A DNA stretch of 64,000 bases, from NCBI RefSeq assembly GCF_000003815.2, contig NC_049995.1:10970253-11034252 (forward strand), given 5' to 3'. The notes below the pieces were generated by a model, which worked only from the letters and a program-made list of their open reading frames with translations, did no database searches and had not been told where the DNA came from. The stretch is from Branchiostoma floridae. Taxonomy: Eukaryota > Chordata > Leptocardii > Amphioxiformes > Branchiostomatidae. Below are positions 27,101 through 37,782 of this stretch, piece by piece. Both the position numbers and the translations under genes were made by a program. Every line of letters starts with the position of its first letter. Positions within the stretch are counted from its first letter, which is position 1.

Positions 27101-30100
27101 CAGGGTTTGTCCTTGAGAAAATTATCTAAGGGACTATGCCAATTAGCAATTACTCAAGCAATTGGAAACGGTTAGGTGCTTCAGATAGCATCCACTATCT
27201 CTTCAGCAAGATCTCCTCAGTGTCATGGACAAAAGATTGTTGATGCTATCTGAAACGTCTGGCTGTTTCCAACATCATATCCTGTTGCTTGTCAATGAGT
27301 AACTGTTATTTGATATATCTTATTACCTGGATGTCTAACCTTTCTTGATGTATCTAAGGGACCACCACTATTTGGTTTGACTACATTTTTGTACACACGT
27401 ACATGCACAACTACAATGCTAAAAGATTTGTACTTACTAGCCAGTGCCCTGTTGTTATAGGCTGCTGCAGAGGGTACAATAGAGATACTCCTGGTGTAGT
27501 ACACCTCTGCTTCAAGGTAGTCATTGGCTTTGAAGGCCTGAAACACACATGTATAATTTTTGAAAACACCATAATGAAGTAAGTCGTAAAAAATAACCTT
27601 GATCCAGTTCAGCTCATTGAAGAGCTATTCTTCCACTGGTCATGACAGAGAAGACGGTTAATTTCGTAAATCAGCATGGCAAATTGAAGAAAGATACTGT
27701 TGTATCATTGTGCAAATTAGGACAATTAAGTGTATGGGACAGAACTAACAATAAAACGATACACTTCACTTTTCATCAAGTTCATTTCTCACCTCATTTC
27801 CTTTGTCCTTCTCCCTCTCTGCTTTTCTTGACTTCTCTTCATCTGACATGTCTGAAAACCAAATATTACAAAATTCTTGAAATTTCATGAAAGCATATTC
27901 TAACTAGAACTGTTTGCCTTTCAGAATTGACACATTTACCACAATGTATTTAAACTGATAAGTTACACTGGCCAAATTTGGAGAAAGCAAACAATCCACA
28001 GCAATTCATTCAAAACATCTGCTTTTAACTTGATTCCTCCAACACCTATAAATACAACCAAGTACATGTACATATGTAATATATATACATATTCTTGCTA
28101 TAGCAACCAACAGCTGAAAAAATATCAGAAAGACATAAAACCTTCCAAAAATAGCACCACTAAAATGATCGGAAAGGTATCATAAAACATCAAACCTCAA
28201 ACGAAAACAATATTGTACAATTCTCAGTGATGAAAAAAAGGCTAAATCGTTTGTGAAGAAAAGAAATTAGATAGAGCGTGCACGCATATACATAGATGAT
28301 GAAGTCATCATGTGATGAGCACATGTAGACGACCATGCTGGCATGGAAAATCCCTGAACATGCTTTCAAACTTGACGCATGTCACTCACTGGCACAAATT
28401 CAGTACAAATTCAATGACAGTGAACACAAATTGCATTAACAATTGTTAAATCAGATCAAGTACTTACTTGTAACCATTTTACTAGAAAAATAGAACCAAG
28501 AACTCTAGATCTTCTCAGTAAAAAACAGATTAAAGACGAAACATGTGAGATATTATCCCAGCTGTCAACACAATCCCTGGGTTTAAAGGTCAGGAGACAG
28601 GTCATGTGACCAAAATCTGGAGCTCTGATTGGTGGCTAAATTTGGGGGAAGCCCTATGTCCAAATATAGCTCAGGATGGAATGTGGGGCATGCCATTCAG
28701 TCTGGCAGGGGAGGTCACAAAAGGAAGTCAAGTGCTCTATTTCAGCCCATGGAATACTCTAGAATATCCACTACACTGTACATGTATCACTATAGTTCTA
28801 GAAGCTTCCCTGTGTTGAAATGGCTGTACGATTTTCCAGAACTTTCTTTGTTCAGGGGCTTTGAATTTAGACATTTCAGAAATGCACATTAAGTCTGGTC
28901 CTTAATTGGCCTGTGCCTATATACACTGTGTTTGCTCCTTATACAAGTGCACATGTACAATGAATACTCATTGTAAGTCCATGTACAAAGGCTGATAAGA
29001 AGACAATAATTAGGAATACAGAAAACACAGCAAAACAAGGATTTTGCAGATCTGAATCTGAAACTATCCACTGGCAAATTTCCTTGCTTTAATATGGAGG
29101 AAAAATTTTAGATTCAAGTACACATCTAATTCCAGCAATGCAACTCAAAGGATTTGTAATATTTCTTGAAAATATACAGTACTGATAACAAGGATAATGT
29201 CTGGTTCCCTGAGCATTGGCTGCCTAAAGACTAAAGTATGTAATGGTGGCTGTGGACTTTTGGGGTCTCCTAACAGTTTTGTGTGTTGGCATCCATCTGT
29301 CTCTAAAGACAATGGTAGGCAGACGGGGTGGGTTAGGCAACCTGTCTGCCTGGCCTGCACGTGACTTTGTTTAAGGTGAAGGAGGGGTGTGCACTTCCTT
29401 CACCCTCTCGTCCACTGGCGGACTACGTCTCAAAGGGACAAGAACTGCTTGCCACGTGTAAGATGGTCGCAGCAGATGCAGGTTTGTTGTTTGGAGTTTC
29501 CGTCTCCTAGGAAGACTTCCTACCCGACTCCATAATAGCGGGTGCAACATGCCCGAACATGCCCCTAAGGCCTACCACGGTCACAAAGGCCTGTCACTGT
29601 CAGCACAATTTGCAGATAGGTATTTTTATTGAAATATTAATTTCCTAGCATCTGTAAAAATGAAATCAAGATGAGTGTGAATACCTGAGGTGTTCATCTC
29701 CTTTTGTAGCTTGTTCACCTTAGTCAGGTTCTGGGTGATGTTCTTGGAATCTACCTTTACTCCCTGGTCCTGGTCCATCTTCTCTAACTCCTTGTCTACA
29801 TCAAACCTACAAGAAACAATTAATACATGTTTGCGTATTAACTCATAGCTATTATACTTTGTAAAAATACATGATTTTGACATCTGTTTCTGTGATTTTT
29901 TCATTTTTTCACCTCCTAATAAAAACAATGTATAAAATCCTACATGCATGCATTGAAAAAATCCTACATGCATGCATTGAAAAAATACCTTGAAAAATTT
30001 TCTACCATTGCTTTAAAATTTTGAAATTGGATTATCCCTTGGCTAATAACAGATTAGAGCTGAAAAAGAATCAATGTATATAATACACAGTGTGTAGAAT

Positions 30101-33100
30101 CTATCAATTTTACTCAGAGATTGAAAATAAGACTTCACCTTTTAATTTAACCTACAATAAATAATGTACCTACCCTGTATTACAACAGGAAAACAACTTT
30201 TTGAAGCCCATTTTGGATACAAAATGACAGCACTTGTCATGTGCAGCTACAGTTGCAGCTGTTTAGATTTTCTCACTACTTTGAAAATTAGTATCTCTCA
30301 ACAGGTTAATTCCCATGGGAGTAGACAGCTGAAACAACTTGAAGGGCGGTACATTTGTAATTTCTTAATGCTTAATACTTACAGTACCTGTAATGAAAGT
30401 GGGACATTCCAACATTTATATGAACACCATATACATGGACTGTACCATTGGGTGTAAGAGGGATGTACAATTCAGTTTTGACTACATTGTATTCAGCTGT
30501 TGGGGACAATCCATGTTGGCTGCAGGGGGTCTTTTTCAGATGACAAATTATAGCAGGTGCAGTAATGGCTAGTAAGTTGCCCCAACACATGCTCAATGGT
30601 TTGATCCACTCTTAAGGTCTCATTGATGAGTTTCTTCTTCCCATAGACTTCTATGTATTACTGTAAATGTATTTAAGTTCGCGGGGATTTAATTTCGCGT
30701 TAGCGGGAAAAAGGACTTTTCGCGGTGGATTTAAGTTCGCGGTAACACCATAGACTGCAATCTAATATCATAATAGAAAAATGTTCGCGGTAGTTTTAAA
30801 TTCGCGGTGAAGTGGTCACCGCGAAAACCGCGAACATTAATCCACCGCGAACATTTCTGCATTTACAGTAATTTGTGGTTTAAATGGGCGCGTTCATAAT
30901 GAAGCTACGTGAAATTTCAGCAGATTTTTCATTCTATGTCGAGCACATTTACCCTATATCGTGGGAAAAAATTGCCAATGTAAACTATACGTAGGAACTT
31001 TTTTTATAGCAATTACAAACTACGATTAGTCAATCCCCACAAAAGGCACTTTTTCGCTGCTATTGTACAACCGCACCACTCAGAACCCACGACTGTGTAC
31101 CTCCGACCTAGCGCGCGGCTGCAAAACTTTACCTGCTAATTTCTTCAGTTACAAATAAGCTTTCACCAATCGAACTTTTGAGATCAGTTCCGCTGGCTAA
31201 AAGGGAATTTCTCACCGCTAAAAACATGCGTCCGTGCAGCCGTTCATTTTTGGCTCGGATCTCTTTTAGGGTGTCCACTCGCGGAGTAATACATCAATGA
31301 GACCTTAATCTAAAAGTGAAATGCATTGCGCAATTGCATATGGAGAAAAATGAGTATGACAAACTTTGATAAAGACAATGTATTTTTTACTAGCAATACT
31401 AATCTAATAGCTGTAAGAGAATACAATTTTCTCTTTCAAAACCTAATGTACAATATGAAATAGAGTGTATTCTGAATAATTCTAAATATGGACTTTCTGG
31501 CCACAGCAAGTAAATTTTATGGATGACATCCTCTGCAGACTGCAAAAATAGTGCGATAGGGAAAAAAAAAAACAAGATGGGTGAAAAAAAACAAGATGGC
31601 GACGTCTTCAAAATATGCACCATAAAGTTGTGATGAATGTTGTAACAAGAATTAAAGGGACAAAATATGGTATCAGAGCCAACAAGGCATTCATTCCTGT
31701 ATTCAAGACATGTACTGGTGTGGTAAAAGTGACACTAGTGTGGTAGCAGGCGAAAATTAATGTGCGTGCTGATGTCATCCATAAAATTTACTTGCAGTGA
31801 CCTAAACATCCTTAGATCAGACAAGTTTTCCTTCAAGTTTGCAACCAACAATACAAAACATAGTACTGACTTGTCCCAAGCCTTGTAGTCCCTGGGCAGG
31901 CTTGCCTTTTGTTTCTGGGAGGGCTTGTTCTGCTGGTTGGCTGGAGTAGTGCTGGAGCCAGGCTACAAGGTGAATATGATATATCCAGTGTTAATAAATC
32001 TAATAGACATATTATTATATTATGAATTGTTCAATGTTGTATCAGGCACTAGGCTCAAAGGACAAAAAAAGAAACAAGACATAAAGATTCAAAATGAACA
32101 AATCTTACACAATTTGAGGAATACACATATCTAATTTTGCAACTAGTACTTGTTTAGAGGATATTTGACTAAGTGGTCTAAGACTTTTATATGTGTGATT
32201 TCTTTATATTAAATCATAGTCTGACCACCCCTACCTTAGTGGTCCCAATGGTTTGTCCCGACCCCCTGATGGGTGGAAGTGTCCCATCATGCACCACCTG
32301 CTGTCGCTGCTTTTTCAGGTCCTCCTCCTTCTGCTGAATCTCCTCCTCCCAGCTCTGAATATGTCAATCAATGTGTCAATCATCACATCTACTATATATG
32401 GGCTTGATGACCAAATAAGGATCTTTTACCCTCAGATCTGTTAATCAATGTGTCAATCATCATCACTGCCCTATATCACATTTACCACATAAGTGCTTGA
32501 TAAACAAAATAAGGCTCTCCTCCTCCCAGCTCTAAACATGTCAATCAATGTGTCAATCATCACTGTTAACCATGTATGGGTATGATGACCAAATAAGGAT
32601 CTCTTGCCCTCAGATCTGGACTTGTCAATCAATGTGTCAATCATCATCACTATCCTACATAACATTTACCATATATGGATTTGATGATCAAATAAGGAGC
32701 TCTGACTGAGTTTTAACCTCAGATCTGAACTTGTCAATCAATGTGTCAATCATCATCACTGTCCTACAATACATTAACCATACATGGTTTTTACCTCAGC
32801 TCTAAACATATCAAGCATCATCTGTCATTCCATCTGCCAACCAATCAATCAAACAATCAATAATAAAAATCAAACCACCAATCAATATAAAGAAACTGTT
32901 AGCATTTCTGCAACAAAACAAAAACTGCATGTACCAAATTACATCTTTATAAACCAAATACTTTTATAGCCAAATTTTCTGGCCCCCAGTACTTACTGTA
33001 ATGTCCTGGGTGATCTCTGTCCACTCTTTATTATCAATATCATACGGCCTCTTGGCAGGCAGGTCTACTCTCAGGGCTTTACTGTAAAAGAGACAGGCTC

Positions 33101-35202
33101 ACATTGTGGCAACTATTTGCATTGTCAAAGACAAACAAGGTAATTGGAAATGGCAGACTTCACCTCTTTCGCCACACTGCTTTGCAGCAATATGGACAAA
33201 AATAGAAGCAGAAGTTTACATCTTTACTAGTTTCGTTGTATGAACGAAAGAGATTGTGTAAAATTGGGATTTACAGAAATACACACACAAACATATAGAT
33301 AGTAGATACACACTCACACACAGATACACACACAGACACATACACAGAGATGCACACACACACACAAACACATAACGGATGGTGCCGCAACTTCGGACGT
33401 AAATTTACCAGTTCGACATCGTATTGTAACAGTGTCAGTGGTCTGAAAACTTTTGCGTTTTGACTAATGAGAAATGAGAGTGGTGGTGTTTGGGGATTTT
33501 CCGTTCGGGAGTGTATTTTACATCGTCCATGCACAATTTACACCATGAATCTAAGCCGGTAAAAACAGAAAAATGTTGTTATAAATATAACGTTCCATAT
33601 TGTTCCATTCTAAATAGGGTACCGTAACTTCGGCATACAAATACCTTTTGAAAAAACGGAAGAAAGAATTTTGTGTCAACTAACTCTTTGACGGTGCGTA
33701 AGTCTCCGCGATGCGAGTCCCGCTGTAACTTTGCGATTGTTTACGCCGCTTGTTGCATTCCAAGTCACGTCAACGTTGACGATCTGTTGCTTCGTTTGGT
33801 AATGAGAGTAAATACTTCATTTCACACCAATGGCTTTTACGTATGAGCGCACAAAATGCCACAAATTTGTCACAAGAATGCAGAAAAGTCTCGGCAAGCA
33901 TGGTGACCCCGGAAACAGATATGATGACCTCGACACCGCATGTGATCTCAGAACACTTGGCAAATCCCTCAATTAGTTCAGTGCAATGCCATTGATATAT
34001 TTGTACCACATCCTCGATTTTTTGGGACCGCTAGCTGTATTTTACCCGGTTTATTATTGGACAAGCAATGAGAAATTCGCTTTCAATTATGTTTGTGTTA
34101 TGATGCACTCAGTGATTTACATATTGTCTGCAGATCGGGCTGCCGCGCGGAGACTTCAAAGCCTGTCGCGAACTTTATGTGAGTCTAAGGTTTCATGCAG
34201 ACATGAGTTTGCTACATCAATGATCCTCGTCGCGTGTTGGCTTGTATTTCGTTAGCCGGCCACTGGAAATTTTTCAAACTCAAGTTTATATGACATGCCT
34301 CAAGCTAGATTAAATGCAATTTTACCGTTTTGCGAGCCTTACTTGACTTTTGTAGAGTGCGACCAGAGGTGCCCACACCCTCAATGTTGTAGGTACATAA
34401 TTTTCGAACCGCGGTCAGCGGATGACCGTGACGTAATTTGGGGGAGGGCGTTCGACGCTACGATTACTTCGTAATTTCAGGTGAGTTTAATTGCCAGATA
34501 AACTACACAAGACCCACGTTTTTGGTGCTTTGTATAGATTAATACCTCATGTCTAAAACAACTAAATTTGCATGATGATCGTTGAGTAAGTTATATGTAA
34601 GAGGCGCCACTACACAGTGACCTTGCTTCAAACGTAGCCATTTTAAATGCTCAAATTCGTTGGTTACGCAAAAATCGGTTATTGTACACAAAATCGTGTT
34701 TCATCCAGACGACAGCTCTGTGCATTAAGTTGGGTTCTTCGCGATTTTATTCAGCACTGTTGATGAAAACAAGCATGCCTCACTTCTGCAGAATGAGACA
34801 ATTAAAAATTATGCCGAAGTTGCGGCACCTTCCGTTAGATACATACACAGATAGGATACACACACACACACAGAGGCAGACATAAAAAAATAATATTTTA
34901 CTCCATTGGGGTGAAGAAACTAAGTAAGAAACAAATACTCGAAATCCAACCATCCCTAAGACTTAGTAAGAGTTTCTACTTTAATTTAAACAAGGTTACC
35001 TGTCAGGTTTCAGAGCCTCCAGTCTCTTCTCACAGAAGCTGATGAGTTCAGGATAGATCCCCTCGTCTCCCGACCGCAGCTCATACAGAATCTTCTCCAG
35101 CTCCCGCGCATTCTCACACCCCTCGATGTACTTATAGTCCAGGTGCTCGATGGGGATGTTGTATCTCTTTGTAGTCTGACCAAACCCCACTGAGGATGAC
35201 AT
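15175..35202 (-). CDS. SPAG1: SPAG1, TPR co-chaperone for axonemal dynein assembly
   Basis: Twenty-two exons join in frame from ATG 35202 to stop TAA 15175-15177, giving 1057 aa: 35000-35202, 32997-33081, 32235-32354, 31871-31962, 29685-29806, 27793-27851, 27438-27537, 26641-26718, 26141-26247, 25254-25466, 24456-24816, 23704-23878, 21884-21964, 21074-21632, 20405-20494, 19621-19734, 18656-18781, 18140-18253, 17600-17708, 16982-17059, 16436-16528, 15175-15269. The N terminus (YNIPIEHLDYKYIEGCE) is the SPAG1 signature. Three TPR sets follow at about residues 222-322, 480-600 and 735-853, separated by acidic or Lys-rich linkers with the SPAG1-type RRMVIEEV and RRRVVVEEGED motifs, then an RPAP3_C domain at about 934-1057. 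In vertebrates SPAG1 acts in the cytoplasm with HSP90/HSP70 and R2TP-like partners to assemble dynein arms, and its loss causes primary ciliary dyskinesia. Human SPAG1 is somewhat shorter; the longer linkers explain the difference. Confidence 0.95.
15385..16282. mobile_element. TA-flanked inverted-repeat element carrying a LINE fragment
   Basis: The left end AGGCCACAGCAAGTAAATTT and the right end AAATTTACTTGCTGTGGCCT are near-perfect inverted copies with TA outside each. It lies in the last SPAG1 intron and contains the reverse-transcriptase fragment at 15591-15962. A 305-bp relative sits at 31499-31803, and single ends occur near 13675 and 38260. Confidence 0.65.
15591..15962 (-). pseudogene. 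non-LTR retrotransposon fragment (C-terminal zinc-knuckle region)
   Basis: A 123-codon frame holds the pattern ERFCKYC..(V)ENEIHFISQCPHY, the CCHC-like tail region that follows reverse transcriptase in many metazoan non-LTR elements. There is no upstream RT or endonuclease domain, so this is a remnant, not a working gene. Confidence 0.7.
16637..16843. mobile_element. TA-flanked MITE, 'CGCGG' family, diverged copy
   Basis: The ends TACTGTAAATACATTCAAG and TTTTTGCATTTACAGTA match the family at 26819-27035, 30659-30870 and 51096-51320. The internal GCGGTGGTTTTAAG and CCGCGAACATTTTTGC blocks are partly kept. It lies in a SPAG1 intron. Confidence 0.65.
20745..21070. repeat. long purine (GGGAGA)n tract
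   Basis: About 320 bases of nearly pure A/G on the plus strand lie in the SPAG1 intron just after exon 21074-21632. The unit is an irregular GGGAGAGA/GGAGGGA pattern. On the minus strand it is the polypyrimidine sequence that begins just inside the intron donor and extends about 330 bases. Such tracts can form triplex DNA (general knowledge). Confidence 0.85.
22034..23490. mobile_element. inverted-repeat element with a second element nested in it
   Basis: The left arm starts CACCAAAAAGCAGTTACTC and continues for about 65 bases through TGGATATGATTTTGGAAA. The right arm ends GTAACTGCTTTTTGGTG and is its inverted copy. The middle is occupied by the element at 22239-23367. A short solo relative is at 27141-27312. 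Both are in SPAG1 introns. Confidence 0.65.
22239..23367. mobile_element. pogo/Tigger-like non-autonomous element
   Basis: The left end CAGTGGATTCCAATTATTCG and the right end GCGGATTCCACTG are inverted, each with TA outside (22237-22238 and 23368-23369). The CAGTGGA-type end, the TA duplication and the subterminal GGATAATT motifs suit pogo/Tigger elements. No transposase frame is visible over 1129 bp. Confidence 0.65.
26819..27035. mobile_element. TA-flanked MITE, 'CGCGG' family
   Basis: The ends are TACTGTAAATGCAGAAAT and AAATGCATTTACAGTA. It is in the opposite orientation to the copies at 30659 and 51096. It carries an internal direct duplication of a CGCGAAAAGTCCCTTTTCCC block. It lies in a SPAG1 intron. 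Confidence 0.8.
27141..27312. mobile_element. short inverted-repeat element
   Basis: The ends AGCAATTACTCAAGCAATTGG and the inverted form of CAACAGGATATGATGTTGG (right arm) resemble the arms of the 22034-23490 element. Internal blocks such as TGCTATCTGAAACGTCTGG are shared too. It lies in a SPAG1 intron. Confidence 0.55.
30659..30870. mobile_element. TA-flanked MITE, 'CGCGG' family, well preserved
   Basis: It runs from TACTGTAAATGTATTTAAG to TTCTGCATTTACAGTA. It has internal repeats of the type TTCGCGGTG in both orientations, including GTGGTCACCGCGAAAACCGC. It lies in SPAG1 intron 4 (29807-31870). Confidence 0.8.
31499..31803. mobile_element. short copy of the GGCCACAGCAAG element
   Basis: It runs from GGCCACAGCAAGTAAATTTT to AAAATTTACTTGCAGTGACC and lies in SPAG1 intron 4. 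Its inner sequence is related to 15385-16282 and, in part, to about 10960-11130 in an intron of glycosyltransferase copy B. Confidence 0.65.
32338..32815. repeat. intronic tandem repeat seeded from a SPAG1 splice junction
   Basis: Five to six units of about 85-95 bp share TGTCAATCAATGTGTCAATC. Unit starts copy the sequence TCCTCCTCCCAGCTCT, which at 32339-32354 is the first 16 bases of SPAG1 exon 3 with its acceptor. A clear second copy is at about 32518-32533, and CAGATCTG/CAGCTCT variants start the other units. Confidence 0.75.
33260..33370. repeat. (CA)n-rich microsatellite
   Basis: This is imperfect CACA/GACA repeat sequence in SPAG1 intron 1. A matching CA-rich stretch at about 34845-34880 lies on the other side of the element at 33373-34837, which suggests that the element inserted into a microsatellite. 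Confidence 0.8.
33373..34837. mobile_element. 1.47-kb TIR element in SPAG1 intron 1
   Basis: The left end TAACGGATGGTGCCGCAACT and the right end GTTGCGGCACCTTCCGTTA are inverted with two mismatches. The match continues inward through CTTCGG/CCGAAG. CA microsatellite flanks both sides. No transposase frame is visible. Confidence 0.65.
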
Positions 35203-35365
35203 CTTTTATCCTTTTCTTAGACTGACAAAAAAGAGGACAATTCAAATATTTGGTTTAGGTCACAAAAGAAAGGAAGGAAGGAACGATTAAACCACCTGCA
35301 GTATAACTATAGTACAGCCTCGTTACTCATAAGGGTACCTACAGGTCGTTCTTCAAGGTGAGAAT

Positions 35366-35547
35366 AAGTCCTTTCACAGAGATCAGGACACATGTGTGGC
35401 AACAGGAATTCTAGGTAATATGACAAAGGTAAAGTCCCCCCAAAGAAAATAACGTCCAGACAGGTTTTGTTGTCTTTTTCAGGGTCTTTACATTTGACAC
35501 ATTACCTAGAATTCCTGTCGCCGCACATGATCTCTATGAAAGGACTT
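35366..35547. repeat. large imperfect inverted repeat near the SPAG1 start
   Basis: The left arm starts AAGTCCTTTCACAGAGATCA and contains GGAATTCTAGGTAAT. The right arm contains ATTACCTAGAATTCC and ends GATCTCTATGAAAGGACTT. The arms are about 60 bp and the centre is about 60 bp. It lies 164 bp upstream of the SPAG1 start codon. Confidence 0.75.
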
Positions 35548-35994
35548 ACCGGGGGTATTGATAATTGAAAAGACCATTATAATAAGGCATATCAAAACAG
35601 ACAGTGTTTTGTGGCCAGGGCAAAAGTATTTGGAATCATTACCATAAAAATATTGTTATTAAAGGCAAAATTTACATCAGAAGACATGAATGATGGCAAG
35701 ATAACATAAGGCAAGGAGGTTGGATAAGGTTATAAATTATAATACAATTTAAATTATAATACAATTTAACTGTGACCTTGTCATTTAGGTCTTTCCTTTG
35801 CTGAAAGCAAGCATCTTTTATCTAATGAAGCAAGCAGTAATTTTGACTTTGATGATTCAACATTTTATGATTTTAAGCTTTGTTAGTTTGTACATATCTA
35901 AGAGTACCCTGAGAAACGCATCGAACCTTCTCGAATCGAACAACAAATTATTTGGCAACATCATTTACTTTTGAGACCGCTATCGTTCCTATAT

Positions 35995-37095
35995 TTACCT
36001 CCATGAAAAAATGGAGGTATAGTTTTGAGTGTGTCTGTGTGTGTGTTTGTGTGTTTGTGTGTGTGTGTGTTTGTGTGTGTGTCTGTGTGTCCGCATATTT
36101 GTGGTCATCATAACTTGAGAACCTCTTGATGGACTACGATGATATTTGGTATGTGGGTAGGGGTTGGGAAGACGAAGGTCAAGGTCAATTTTGGGCCCCC
36201 TGGTGTGTGGCCTTGGTACTGCAGCGCAACTTCCGGTTTTGCCATCTCGGTGTTCTGAATATGCTATGGTCAAGATTTTTAAGTATTATATAGCTCTTGT
36301 GCTCAGGAAAAAATGACGTACGTTTGGGCCCCCTAGCGTCTAGTTTGGGGATAGCAGGGGCATTTTTGTCAAAAACTTCTGACGAGGATAACTCAAGAAG
36401 GGAACAACGGATTTTCATGATTTTTGGTATGTAGGTACCTTAGACAATGTTGTACAAGATTAAATACTAATTATGCAAAATAGGAGTACATTTGCATAAT
36501 TAATGAGGATATTATACCATGGCAGTTTTTTCAATGTATCTCTTGTCCTGGATGTGATATGGTCTTGACATTTGGCTGGTAGATAGCTTGAAGTGTCATG
36601 ACAAAGTGGGGCAGGTTTCAGCCCCCTAACATTCAATTTCGGAACTGCAGGGGCGTTTTTGTCAAGACATTCTAAAGAGGATAACTACAGAAAGGATTGA
36701 TGGATTGGCATCATATTAGGCATGCGGTTACCTTATGCAAAGATGTTCATAATGATATACATTTTATGCAAATGAGGAATTAATTTGCATAATTAATGAG
36801 GAAATTGTATAATTCCATTGTTTTCAATAACTGGACTTCAATAAATGTAATACATGTTAACTATGATAGGTGGAATATAAGCAGATACCAAATATGGTAA
36901 TGAGGAACTTATTTGCATAATTTATGTAAAAATTGCAAAAACGCTTTATGATTAATAATGGGAATTTTATAATTGTGACATGTGTACGTTAGTCAATGAT
37001 GAAAAATACCATGCATAAATTATGTTAATGTGTTAGTCAATTGCATGAAATTTACGAAAGCTCTAAATTTTCATGGAGGTATGAGGTCGCCGAAC
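35995..37095. repeat. dispersed repeat with internal ~300-bp units
   Basis: It opens with ACCTCCATGAAAAAATGGAGG and a (TG)n run, then carries at least two related units with GAGGATAACT, a TTGCATAATTAATGAGGA block and TTTTGTCAA. It closes near TTTTCATGGAGGTATGAGG. Related fragments lie at about 41540-41730 and 51935-52110 in ADAM17 introns. Confidence 0.65.
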
Positions 37096-37782
37096 TCTAG
37101 TTGTCATTTGTTTGACTCTCAAGAACATATAATTTTGCACAGCCTGTGTACAAAATGGATTTTGATTAAAAGGTATAGAGAACAACGTACGTTTACGTCA
37201 AGTTATACTAAACAAATAAACCATCAACAAATCATCAACAAAGTTAGCGGTGCCCCCCTCCCCCCAAATCACCGATCAAAAAAAAAAAAACACACGCTAA
37301 AATCTCTAATTCTCAACCTCTGCTCTAGCTTTTTCTTTTGTGTAAAACAGATGAAGAGCCAGGTGAGCTTACCTGAAAGGCGTCAGAGCTGTTCATGCGC
37401 GAAAAACAGAGATTTACCGGCGGAAAGTTGCGACTGGAAAACTGAAACTTCAAAATTTATTCCCTTCGCAACAAACCTCCCAGAGAGCAACGCGTTTAGC
37501 TGTTCATTACATCGCTCTATGAATGCCTAAAATTCTTAGTGTAAAATTGCAATTAAATTGTACTTTTTGTCATACAAAAAGTGAAATATATTTTTATGAC
37601 CTTACTATTCTATTTTTTTGTAAATAAATTATATTTTAGGAAAGCTTATCGTATTTTTAATTGTAAAGATCTTTTCAGGCGTAAAATGTAAGACATGAGG
37701 CAGCCAAAACAATTACCCGGAAGCAGTGACTGACTTGTTCATAGGAAAAATGTTGTATATTTTTGTCTGTCGTAAAAACACC

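Larger units (their letters stand above)
35203..37782. promoter_or_regulatory. divergent SPAG1-ADAM17 intergenic region
   Basis: The two start codons face away from each other across about 2.6 kb, so both promoters should lie here. I see no TATA box that I would defend. It holds a large inverted repeat (35366-35547), a direct duplication of a TTATAATACAATTTAAA block near 35733-35770 and a dispersed repeat (about 35995-37095). Confidence 0.5.

Noticed and set aside
37030..37530. 166-codon open frame upstream of ADAM17
   Set aside because: Its first part is dispersed-repeat sequence (ends near 37095) and the rest has low-complexity Lys runs; there is no start context or domain.
37726..37782. 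Upstream in-frame ATGs for ADAM17
   Set aside because: Starting at 37726 or 37750 puts charged and polar residues before the hydrophobic core; the start at 37783 gives a standard signal peptide. They are not excluded.
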